A DNA stretch of 64,000 nt from contig JAHREC010000007.1 of assembly GCA_020081605.1 (NCBI GenBank), positions 1,364,001 through 1,428,000 of the forward strand. Reading direction: 5' to 3'. Shown here piece after piece: positions 51,300 through 63,855 of this stretch. How positions within the stretch are numbered: position 1 is the first letter of the stretch; every line of letters begins with the position of its first letter. Below the pieces are notes generated by a model that worked only from the letters and a program-made list of their open reading frames with translations, made no database searches and was not told the DNA's origin. The position numbers and the translations under genes were made by a program. The DNA comes from Albifimbria verrucaria. Lineage: Eukaryota > Ascomycota > Sordariomycetes > Hypocreales > Stachybotryaceae.

Positions 51300-53950
51300 G
51301 TATATAATTAAAATAATAGTATATTAAATCTTATTTATTTAAATAAAATTATAATAATAAATATAAATAAGATTAATTAAAGCTATTAATAAAATATAGA
51401 TTATTAAATAAATAATGAATATAATATATAAATAATTTATAATTATATTAAAATAATTCTTAATATAAAAATTTATTTTATAAATTTATTATATATTAAA
51501 GTCTTTAAATATATTATTCAGTTTATATTATAAGAAGTTATTAAATTAATTTAAATAATTTTTTAAATAATCTTAAAGAAATTTATAATTATAATTTATA
51601 TTTATATTAAAAATATATTAAAATTATTTATATTTAATAGATTTAAGAATAATTCTTTTAAATTATATTATAATTAAATTTAATATTTTTATTACAATAT
51701 TAATTTCAATAATATTTTTAATAAATCTTAATATTATAAATTAATTTATATTATAAAAGTATATAATTAAAAATAATATTATTAATATAAAATTATTTTT
51801 ATTTTAAGATTAAAAAGTCTTTATAAAATATATTTATAAATTTAAACTTTAAATTAGTCTTAAATTATATATTATTACTTTAAAAATAATAAATAAAGCT
51901 TTTAAAAATAATTTTATAATAATTTTATATTAACTTTAAAATAAAAATTAAAAATAATTTTTAATAAAATATAATTTTATATATAAAAATAAAAATTTAA
52001 ATTTAAAAAATATTTAATTATATTAAAATTATAATTATAAAAGATTTTATTATAATATTAAAAAGATTATATTATATTTAAAATATTAAATTAATAAACT
52101 TTAAAGAATTTATTAAAAAATTAATAAAAATGAATTTATATATATATTATAAATATAAAATTAATATAAAAAGAAACTATATATAATATTATTAATAAAT
52201 CTAAATATTTTAAAGAATATTAATTAATTTTATAATAATATAAATATAATATAATCTTAATTATTAAAATATAAACTATATAAAAATTAATTATATTTAT
52301 TAAATATTATAAATATTATAAATAAATATATATAAAAAAATTATATTCTAGAATTAAAGTATAGTTTATATATATATATATATATAATATTTATAAAATA
52401 TAAATATTTATTTTATAATAAAAAGTTTAATATTTAAATAATATATTTTTATAAAAAGAATATATAATTTAGTTTTATATTTATATTATAATAATTATAA
52501 AAAAATATAAAAATATTTATTTATTAATTTTAAAATTTTAAAAATTTAAAGATTTATTAATTTTTATAGATATAATTTAAAATATAAAGTTATTTTTTTA
52601 TATATACTATAATAAATTTAAAATTCTTTTATAGAATCTAATTAATTAATAATTAAATATTAATATTTATAAATAATATTACTTATATTATAATAAATAT
52701 ATAATATTCTATATATATACTAAATATTATAAATTTAATTTATAAAAATCTTTTTTATATTAAATTAAATAATTATATATTCTATTATTTTAAATTTAAA
52801 AATCTATAATAATCTTATTATTATTTATATAAGAAAAAGAAATTAAATATAATATATAAAATATTATATATTTTATTATAAATAAGTAATAATATATCTT
52901 TATTAAGATTCTTAATTTATATTTTTTATTATAAACTATATAAAATTAATATATTATAATTAATAAAGGTTTATATATATAAATATATAAATTTTATTTC
53001 AAGTTTTTTTAGTTTAAAATATAATTATCAAAGTTAAATTAAATAAAGAAAATAATATTATTTATTTAAATTAGATAATTAAAGGCTTTAAAATAAAAAA
53101 ATAAATATTAATAATATACAATAATAATTTTAATTATATTATAAAAATATTTCATATTATAATTATTATTTATTTTATTATATATTTATATTATTATTAT
53201 AATATAATAAATAAAAGAAAGTATTATAATTAAAGTAATAATTTATATTATTATATTCTATATTACTTTTCTTTAAAATATAAATATATTAATTAATAAA
53301 TTATATTATATATTAAACTTTATATAAAAATTAAATTAAATTAATGAGATTTATTTTTATAATCAATATAAATATATTATATATTTTATTTAAATATATA
53401 TAAAATAAATATAAAATAAATTCATATTAATTTTATTTTAATTAAATTTATAAAAATTATATAAATATTTAATATATACTTATATAAAAACTTAAATAAA
53501 AAATATATATTATAAAAATCCTTATTAAGTTTATTTAATAATAATTTATATTAATTAATTTTATTATAATTATATAAAATATTTTATTAATTATATTTAT
53601 AAATTATATATAAAACCTTCATTTATTATAAGCTTATTCTTAAAAATATTTAATTATATATTTGATATATTCTCTTAAAGAAATATTAAATAAAATAATT
53701 TTAAATTATACTTAGTATATATTATATAATATTAATTAAAACCCTTATAATTAAATTAAAAATCTTAATCTTTGATTTATAAATTAGTAAAAAATTATAT
53801 ATTTTAAATATTATAGAAATCTATAAAAACTTGAATTCTTTTTATATTATAATTATTAAACTTATAATAATTTTTAAATAAATATAAAAAGCTAAAAAAA
53901 AAAAAACTATAAGAATTTTATATATATTAAAACTATAATTAAATTTTAAA
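51300..53950 (+). repeat. Diverged long direct repeat, copy 2
   Basis: Collinear with 35.7-38.1 kb in the same orientation. The end near 53.9 kb shares AAGAATTTTATATATATTAA with 38.04 kb, and the middle near 52.08-52.2 kb matches 36.53-36.66 kb over more than 100 bases with few gaps by eye. Confidence 0.55.
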
Positions 53951-54557
53951 AGCTAGTTTAAAGAAATTTAAATTATATTTTTTAATTTGATACTTATAAG
54001 CTAAATATAAAAACATCTAGGATAATATAATATAAGGTTTATATTATTATTAATTATATATAAGTTATTAATACTTTAATATTAAACTTTCTTAATTTTA
54101 AGCTTAAAAATACTATAAATAGTATTATATATATATATAATAAATTCTAATTCTTTAATATTAAATAATTAAGACTTTATTATTTATAGTTATAATAAGA
54201 ATTTAATTTATATATTAGTTAATTTATTATTAAATAGGTTTTTATTTAATAATTATATTAATAGCCAAGGCGTAAAAAATTAAATAATAAAAAATTGTTT
54301 TAATTAATAATATATAAAAAATAATATATTATATCAAATAATCTTAATTAATTTCTTAATTGATAATATTTATTATAAATAAAATATATTAATATAAAGA
54401 TAATTAAGATCTCTATAAATAATTATAATAAATTAATAATAAAAGCCTTAGCTTTATTAATTATAAGAATAATCAATAAATATTAGAATTATAGTAGACA
54501 TAGAGTATATCCCTATTATATAATATTAATGAGATTCTAATATTCTTTTTTCTTTCT

Positions 54558-54770
54558 TCTATTATAAGATTAAGGCAACTTACTCCATAATATAGAGTAA
54601 GTAATCTATAAAGTAGACTATTTAATAATAATAATTCTCTAGAATTAACTTAAAAGCTTATAAATAAAATACTAAGCCTATAAGCTTTAATTCTATAATA
54701 TAAATATATATATCTTAGAATATATTTTAGATTACTTTTATTGAAATACCTTTATATAGTAAATATTACA
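54558..54770 (+). mobile_element. LTR-like repeat copy A
   Basis: Aligns with the family from TATTATAAGATTAAGGC through TAAGCCTATAAGCTTTAAT to the TATAATATAAATATA and TTAGAATATATTTTA landmarks. The end is poorly defined. Confidence 0.65.
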
Positions 54771-55447
54771 CTAATTCTAAACGTTTTAGTTTTTTTAAAA
54801 AAGATTTATACTATTAAAATATAATACAAATATAAATAATAATAAATTAAGAAGGATTATATTTTAAAATAAAAGTATAATTAGTTTTTAAATATATATA
54901 TTTAATATATTAATTATAAGTTATATATATATTCTAATTAATAGTTAAATATAGAAACTTATATTAAGAATTTATTAATATATTATATAATTAATAATAT
55001 TATTTTTATTATTTTTATATTATTAATTCTTATTAAATTAAAATAAATATAAAAATTATTTAAATCTTATTATTAATATTTTTTAAAAGTAATAATATAT
55101 TATAATTTTATTAATTAATAATATTAATTATTAAATTAAAATCAAAATTATTTTATATTAAAAATATATTATTCTTTTTAAAAATATCAATATTAAGGTT
55201 TATAATATTTATATATTTACTTTAATTTATTAAAAGTCTATAATTTAAAAAATAAGAAAAAATAATATTTTTTTATATTTAATTAAAAAACTTTTAATAA
55301 TAATTAATTTTTATAAATATTAAAATTTTAAAAATATAAAAAAACTTATAAATTTAATAATATTAAAAAATAATAAATTTTTATATTTAAATTTTTTAAA
55401 TAAAATAATTATAAATTATTAAATAATTATTTACTTTTTATTTCTTA

Positions 55448-55550
55448 TATTTTAATTTTATATTTTAATTTTATATTTTAATTTTATATTTTAATTTTAT
55501 ATTTTAATTCTATATTTTAATTTTATATTTTAATTCTATATTTTAATTAT
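55448..55550. repeat. 13 bp tandem repeat (TATTTTAATTTTA)n
   Basis: About eight units of TATTTTAATTTTA; two units have a C in place of a T near the end. Low-complexity minisatellite. Confidence 0.9.
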
Positions 55551-56146
55551 AAAAAATAAATAATTTTAATAAAATTTATTACTTTTAAAATTATTTTTAA
55601 TATTATTAAAAGGATTATATAATTTAAAATCAGAATATAAATATTAAATAAATTTTAAATAAAATATCAAAAAAATACTTAAAGAAGATTTAATTTTTAA
55701 TTTTAATTTTAACTTTTTAAATATTACTTTTTATATATATTTTAGTTTATAAAAAAGTTATATTTAAATAATAATATAAAGAAATTTAAATAATTATATT
55801 AAAGTAAATATTATTAATAAAGTATATAAAAATAATTTAAATAATTAAATTTTGTTTTTTAAAATTTATTTATAAAAATAAATATTTTATTTATATATAA
55901 TATTTAATAAATATTTATAGTTTTTAATATTATCTTTAATAAATAATTAAATTAAATATTAAATATATTTTTATTTTAAAAATCTAATTTAATTATTTAA
56001 ATATATTAAAATAAATATAAAATAAAAATATATAAATTATTAAAGGATTTTTTAAAAAAAAACAATAATTTCTAAAATTTAAATTTTTAAAATAATATAC
56101 TTATTTTTATTATATAAAGATTTTTTTTTTAAAAACTTTTTATATT

Positions 56147-56358
56147 TATTATAAAATTAAAATAATTTACCTTATAGTATAGAATAAATAATCTATAGAG
56201 TAGATTATATAATATTATTAATCCCTAGACCTAGCTTAAATATATAGAAATAAAGCCTTAAGCTTATAAGGCTGAGTTTTATAATATAAATATAGCTACC
56301 TTAGAATATATCTTATATTATCTCTATTTAACTCTCTCTATATAATAATTATTATAAT
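56147..56358 (+). mobile_element. LTR-like repeat copy B
   Basis: Contains CTATAGAGTAGATTATATAA, AAAGCCTTAAGC, TATAAATATAGCTACCTTAG and TCTCTATTTAACTCTCTC, in the order seen in the other copies. It ends near TAATAATTATTATAATA. Confidence 0.75.
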
Positions 56359-57239
56359 ATTTAAATTATAATTTTATAAATTAATATATATTTATAAAAT
56401 TATCTATTAAATTTATTTATTATATTAATATATTAAAATTAAAAATTTATAATCCTTTTAAGTTAATTTTTTAATTAATAATTCTTATATAAATAATTTA
56501 TTAATATTAAATTAATTTAAAAATAAATTAATCTTTTTATATATTAATATATTATTATTAATTTTTTATATTTTTATTTTTATTTTTATTATTATATATA
56601 GAAAATTAAATATAAAATTATTAATTATTAAATAATAAACATATATATATATTATTATTATTATTAAATATATAATTTATAATATATATATATATATCTT
56701 TATATATTTTAAATTTAATAATATATAAAGCTTTTAAATTATTAAAAATTAAATAATACTTAATATTAATATTAATAAAATTCATAAAATTATATAATAA
56801 GATATTTATTATTATATTTTTATATTATAAATATTATTTAATATTTTAGTTTTCTTTATTATAATTATTAAATCTTTTTTAAATTTATTAAATTTATATT
56901 TTATTATTTTTATAAAATAAATCAAAATTTTATTTTATTATGCTTTTTATTCATTATAATAAATTCTTTTATATTTATATATAATTTATTTTTAATATAT
57001 AATATATTTTTATAAAAGAATTATATATTTTTAAATTTTAATAGAACATTATTATAATTATATATCTTAATTTAATTTAAAATATTTTATATTAAGCTTT
57101 TATTTTATATAGAATTTATAATTTTAAATATTTAATATAAAAATATTATTAAATTAATTATAATAAATTTTAATTTTATATAATCTTTTTAAATTATTTA
57201 TATTTTTATTATATTTATATTATATATTAATTTAATTTT

Positions 57240-58095
57240 TTATTTATTTTATTTAGGGTAATTTTTTATATTATTTTTAATAAGAATTATTATAGTTAAT
57301 AATAAATTAAAGTATTAATAGGATATTAATAAAACTTTATTTAATATATTTTAATAATTAATATATTTTATTTTATTAAATTAATTTATTTTTTAAAATT
57401 AATTTTTAATATTATTTATATATTATTTATTTTAAATATAATATTAATAAAACTTTATTTTAAAATAAATTCTTTATATTTATTTATAATTCTAATATAT
57501 TTATTAATATATTTATTATATATTTTAAATATTATACTTTATTATATAGAATATATTTATAATTTTAAATTATAAATTAAAATTATATAATAAATAAAAA
57601 CCTTAATTTAAATATATTTATTTATAATATAGCTTTAATTTTTATTAATATTAAAATATTTATTCTTTAATATAGTTTATAGTTTAAATTTTATTAAAAA
57701 AAGAATTATATTTATAATATTATAATAATATTAATAAGTATAATTCTATTTAAAGATTTAGTATAACCTTATATTCAGGCTATAATAAGCCTTTAAATAA
57801 GATTATTAATTTATAGCTCTTTAATATTATATAAAATAAACTCCCTGAAATAAAAAAGAATAATAGTTAAAACTTTTCTTATATTAATTATTATAAGCTA
57901 TTAAAGATAGTATAATAGAATATTTAATATAAGTTTATATATTATATAATCCTAAAAGACTTTTTATTTTTTTATTCTTTATTTTATTTTTTATTTCTTT
58001 TTATTAAATAAATTAGCTTTTTTATTTTTAAGTATATATTATAAATATAATGACTTTATAATATTTTATATTTTTATATTTAATACTTAAATAAT
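57240..58095 (+). mobile_element. Fully RIP-mutated twin of the 61.1-61.98 kb segment
   Basis: Aligns collinearly with about 61.1-61.98 kb. In 57999-58067, opposite the GC-rich island, nearly every C or G of the island is T or A here. No coding frame remains. Confidence 0.75.
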
Positions 58096-60361
58096 AAATA
58101 AGTTTCTCTTTTAATTTCTTTTTATATATTCTTTATTTATATATAAAATTAATTTAATTTTATAATAGCTTTATATTTATTTTTATATTATCTTAATTAT
58201 CGATATATATTAACTATGTTAATATCTTTTAAATAGTTAATAATCTAGCTTTTTCTTCCTTTTTATTTTTAATAGTTTTTCATATTAAGAAATACCTTAT
58301 TAATCTTTTTACCCTAAATATATTTTCCAGATATTTTCTTAGAAAAAGTAAAAAAATAAATAAAGTAAAATGTTTAAAAATATATAAGTATATTATATAT
58401 ATATAAAACTTAAAATATAAAGCTTTATTAATTTATTTTATAATTAATTATGTATATATTATTCCTAATATAGTATTATCTTATTTAATTATTTCTAATA
58501 GCTTTAATTATTATTAATTATATAATTTATATTTATATATATATAATCTATATTTTAATAAATATAAAAAGAAATATAATATATATAAAATACTTTTAAT
58601 GATAATATATAGTATTAACTTTTTATTATTATTTATTATATTATTATAGCTTTAATTAACAAGGTCTAAAATTATTTTTAAAAAACATATTATTAAGTTC
58701 TTAGCATAATTTTAATTCTAAGATAATATAGATTTATTATCTTTAAATTTCTAATATAATAATTATAGTATTTTTAAGAAATAATAATATATTTAATGTT
58801 TAAGGTTAAATCTAATTAATTTATTATTATTAAATATATATTAATTATAATAAATAATTATAATATAGCGAAACTATTATATTCTCTTTAAGGAGATACA
58901 TAATTTAAATAAAACTTTAATAAATATAATTAAAGATTCAAAAGCTATTAAAACTTTTTTAAAAAATATAATAAAAAATATATTTTATTATAATTATAGT
59001 ATATATAATTTCATAATATTATTATTCTTAAAAGCCTAAAATTATTTAATTTTTCAAAAATTTAATATAAAAATATTATTTATTATATAAATTTATTTTA
59101 ATATTATTATAGTTTTATTATTCTTTTATTTATTTTCTTATTATAATAATATATTATAATTTTTTAATTATAATATTTTTATTATAAATAGTAAAAAATA
59201 AATAATAAAATTAAATATATATATATATATTAAGCTTAATATTAATAATTAATTTATTTATTATAATAAGATTATAATTTAATTCTTTTAGTAAAATTAA
59301 ATTATTTTAAATAATCTTTTAAAATAGCCTATAAATAATTAATTTATCTTTATTAAAATATAAAAAGTTTTATTAACTTGAATATAGATTTATAATATTT
59401 TTAGAATAATTATATATATATATATTTATAAGAATAAATAATAAATAAAAATATATATTATATATTTATATTTTTTAAAATAATACTAAAATATTATTAT
59501 TTTTAGAACTTTTTATTAAGAAAGGAATTTTTATAGTTTAATTCTTTTTATATTTATTTATATAAAATATAATTTTTATATTTTTATAAATTTTTATATA
59601 GCTAAAAAGCTTGAATAATTAAAAATTTTAATATATATTAATTATTTTAATTATATTATAAAATATTATAGAGTCTAGGATAGTTAGGTAGAAGAAGATA
59701 GTATTAATATATTTCAAAACTTTAATTTATTAAACCTTATTATATAAAATCAGTAAACTATTAATTATAGAATAGTATTTCTATAAGATTATATAATATA
59801 ATAACCTAAGATACTCTACCTTTACTTTTTCTATAGTAACTATCCTTTATCTTTAAATAATTAATCCTTAAATATTTAGCTAATAATAAAGTTATATTAT
59901 TATAATAATTGAAGGTATTTTAATAATTAATAAAAATCTAAGAATCTTTAATAAAAAATATATTTTATTATATATATATATATATACACTATATATATAA
60001 TACATAATATAGCTTAATAATAATAATTATATTTAACACTAATAAAATATATATATTTTATTCTCTCCTAGCTTTCTTAGTTTTTTATTTTTTTATTTTA
60101 TAGAATTATTATATATTATTTATAAATAATCTTGTTTTTTATACTTTAAATAAATTATTATTCTCTTTATTATTATTTTCTTTTATTTATATTCTTAATT
60201 TTTATAGCTATATCTCCTAAGAATAATATTTATACTATTCATTATATTATATATATATATATATTATAGTATATATATTATTTTTATATCATTATAAAGA
60301 AAAAATAACTATAACTTAAACAAAAAAAATAATCAAAACCTTAATAATAATATTAGAATTC

Positions 60362-62575
60362 TAATACTAATAATCCCATAACCGCCTACCCCTATAACCG
60401 CCTACTTAAGCAATAATAATAATTTTAACTTTATAATATACATATTTATTTAAAAATAATATTATTATAATAAGAAATAGTATTTATACTTTAAAATAAT
60501 AATCTAGCTATTCTTAAGATTTAATTCTTAGTTTAGTTTTTATAAAATTATATAGATAATATATTTAAAGTTATTTATATAATAAGATAGCTAAGAAAGC
60601 TATTCCTTAAGCTTATTATTATTCTTAGGTATATATTATTTAGTTTATAGCCTAATTATTTATCCCTTAAGAATATGAAACCTTATAAAATTAATTAATA
60701 AATAATTTATTTTAATAATTACTTTTATTAATAATTTAATATTTAATAAGTAGATTCTTATTTTCTTAAACCTAGCTTAAATATTTATAAATAATATAGT
60801 TTTATTATAAGCTATAGTATAAATTATAATAAGCTATTATTTTTGTATAAAAATATTAGTTTTAAATAATATATAGATTAGTATTTTTTATAAAAATATA
60901 TTTTTAATAAAGAAAAATAATAATATATAATAACTTTAATAAAAAATAAATAAATTATATTTTATTAAACTATATCTTAAAATAAAAGTTTTCATATATT
61001 TATACTAAGAAACTATTTAAGATTAAAATATATTATATTAATAGCTTTTTAAATATTATTTTTAATATAGAAACTTTTTTAATTAAATTAATATAATTTT
61101 TTTATTTATTATAATCTTAAAAGAATAATTTAATAAGAAGTATTATTCTTATAGATTCTTTTTATTATAATAATAATAGAATAAATAGCTTATTCTATAG
61201 TATTTTTATATTTAATAATAATAGCCTAGATATAAGAATTATTCTTAAATATATTTAAGAAATAATATAAATAGTTTTTAATAATTTCTTTAATATTAAT
61301 TTTATTCTTATATATATTTATTTAATCTATATTATAAATCTAGCTTAATAAAATACCTTATTTATTATTTTTTATATACTTTAAATAATATATTTTACTA
61401 TATATAATATATTTATAATCTTAAGCTATAAGAAAAAGCTATATAATAAATAAAAACCTTAGCCTAAGTAAATTTATCTATAATATAGTTTCAATCTATA
61501 CCTATATTAAGATCTTTATTTTAAATATAGTTTATAGCCTAAACTATACTAAAAAAACTATATTTATAATATTATATTAATATTAATAAATATAGCTTTA
61601 TCTAAAGGTCTACTATAGTATTAATATAGGGCTATAGTAAGCCCTTAAGCAAGACTATTAGTTTATAGCCTTTTAATATTATATAAAATAGGCTCCCTAA
61701 GGTAAAGAGGGATAATAACTATAATAATAGCTATACTAGCTATTAATAAGGATAATAGTTATTATACTGGCTATTAATGGCTACTAAGGGTAGAATAATA
61801 GGGTGCCTAATGTGGACCTGTGTGCTATATAATCTCGAGAGGCCCCTTGCCTTTTCCCTTTTTCTTCTTCCTTATAACCCTATCGTTAAGTGAGTAAGCC
61901 CCTCTGCTTGCGGGCGTACTTCGTGGGCGCGATGGCCCCGTGGCGCTTCCGCCCTTATATTCAGGCTGCTGACTGGTTAATAAAATACCTTATTTATAAA
62001 TAATTATTGATAAAAGTTAATAATATTATTTAATCTTTTTATAATTATTTAAATATTTTTATTAGCCTTAATATATTTTATAGAAAGTATCTTAACCTTT
62101 TTATTCTATTAAAAGAAGTAATTTAATTAATTTAATTTAATAATTCTATTATTATTATTATATCTATAAATATAGCTTATAAAACTTATAATACTATACT
62201 CTATAGGGCCCTAGTTAATATTATCCTTATCTATAATCTAATTTATTATTAATTTCTCTTAAATATTAAATATTATTTAATTATATAATTTAGCTTATTA
62301 TATTATTATTAAGCCTTAAATTCGATTATATAATATTATATATAGAATTTAATATAGCTTTATAACCTTATAAATTAAATAACCTTCCTATACTTTAATA
62401 ATATTATTATTTAATTAAGCCTTATAAGTAGTTATTAATCTTATTATAATAAAGATTTAACTTTTTAGGTAAAATTTAAAGGAATTATAGCTAAGTTATT
62501 ATAGAGGGATTTTTAATGCGTTGTATTTTTAGTGGGCAGTTACAGGGGTGGGTAGTTATAGGGTTGCTGATATTA
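60362..62575. mobile_element. ~2.2 kb TIR DNA transposon relic (Fot1/pogo-like ends)
   Basis: The left end has two tandem words in CCATAACCGCCTACC and CCTATAACCGCCTACTT (60374-60406). The right end in reverse complement has CCCTATAACTACCCACCCC and TGTAACTGCCCACT (near 62530-62565), with the same doubled layout. The length and the repeated xTAACCGCCxAC terminal words resemble Fot1/Tan-type pogo elements of ascomycetes, from memory of the family. The interior carries the segment shared with 57.2-58.1 kb. No transposase frame survives. Confidence 0.6.
61800..61976. other. Unmutated GC-rich island within RIP-degraded sequence
   Basis: About 175 bases of normal composition (TGTGGACCTGTGTGC, GGGCGTACTTCGTGGGCG, GGCCCCGTGGCGCTTCCGCC). 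It ends abruptly at ACTGG/TTAATAAAATACC and fades more gradually on the left. It keeps sequence that the twin at 57.93-58.1 kb has lost to C/G to T/A change. No coding frame. Confidence 0.85.
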
Positions 62576-62689
62576 TATAATATTATAAATATTTTATTTA
62601 TTAAATATAATTAATATTATAATTATAATAATATTTATATTTATAAAAGATTCTTTATTCTATTTTTTTATATAAATTTATTTAATATT

Positions 62690-62885
62690 TATAAGAAGTA
62701 ATAAGTATATTATAGTGTTTTATTAGGTGTATTATAATTACTAGGTGTACTATAAATTTCACTAATAAAACACCTCTTCTAGCTATTTTAGAAAAGGAGG
62801 AAATTAACCCCTATAAGTAGATAAATATTTGAAAAATCAATATAAAATCTAATAAAATAGCTATTAAAAAGGAAAAGTTAAATAC
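62690..62885 (-). repeat. Copy of the 46.36-46.90 kb TIR family end
   Basis: In reverse complement this matches 46.77-46.905 kb and 40.48-40.65 kb: CTACTTATAGGGGTTAATTTC, TAAAATAGCTAGAAGAGG and the repeated TAGGTGTACTAT/TATAGTGTTTTATTAGG words. Confidence 0.65.
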
Positions 62886-62984
62886 TATAGTATTTTTAAT
62901 AAATATATTATAAAGCATTTTAATTTTAATTTTTATAATTCTATTAAAGATTTATAATAAATTAAAATAAATAAGTATTTATAA

Positions 62985-63200
62985 TTATTATAAAATTAAG
63001 GTAACCTACCCTATAGTATAGAGTAAGTAACCTGCAGAGCAGGTTATATAATATTAATAATCCCTTAGAATTAGTTTAAAGGCTTATAAGCAAAGCCCTA
63101 AGCCTATAAGCTTTAGTCTTATAATATAAATATAACTATCTTAAAATATATTTTATATTATCTTTATTTAACTCTTATTATATAATAATTATTATAATAA
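62985..63200 (+). mobile_element. LTR-like repeat copy C (least altered)
   Basis: Keeps the most GC of the five copies: GTAACCTACCCTATAG, CCTGCAGAGCAGG and GCCCTAAGCCTATAAGC. The left part has inverted words (CCTGCAGAGCAGG, CTATAGTATAG). It ends in TAATAATTATTATAATA like the others, giving a length of about 215 bp. Confidence 0.75.
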
Positions 63201-63692
63201 TTCTAAAGTTTTTATTTATTCTTTATTATTTAAAAATAATAATATTAAAATATAATTAAAATATTAATAATAATAAATTAATAAAAACTATTTTTTAATT
63301 AAAAATATATTTATTTTTTTAATATATATATTTAATAAATTAATAATATATAATATATATATTTTAATTATTATTTAAATATAAAAATTTATATTAATAA
63401 TTTAATAATATTTTATATAATTAAAAATCTTATAAAACCTTTAAAAAAATAACTTTTTATTATAAAAATTAAAATTAAAATATAAATATTTAATAATTAA
63501 ATTTATATTAAAATAATTATATATTTTATTTTTATTAATTAATAATAATAAAAATAAAATTAAAATTAAAAATATTTTTTATTTAAAATATATTATTATT
63601 CTTAAAAAATATAATAATTAATTTAAAAACTTAAAATATATTTTTTAAAGAATTAAATATTAATATAAAAAAATTATAAAATTTTTTTTATA

Positions 63693-63855
63693 ATAAATTA
63701 TATAAATTATATAAATTATATAAATTATATAAATTATATAAATTATATAAATTATATAAATTATATAAATTATATAAATTATATAAATTATATAAATTAT
63801 ATAAATTATATAAATTATATAAATTATATAAATTATATAAATTATATAAATTATA
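63693..63855. repeat. 9 bp tandem repeat (ATTATATAA)n
   Basis: About 18 head-to-tail units of ATTATATAA with essentially no variation by eye. This is the longest perfect minisatellite in the window. Confidence 0.93.

Noticed and set aside
61080..61980. Calling the 61.1-61.98 kb segment a complete LTR
   Set aside because: No second LTR with an internal domain is visible, and the 21 bp direct repeat suggests another mechanism, so only homology to 57.2-58.1 kb is claimed.
38572..63855. CRISPR-like arrays
   Set aside because: The tandem repeats have no unique spacers, and the organism is a fungus; they are AT minisatellites.
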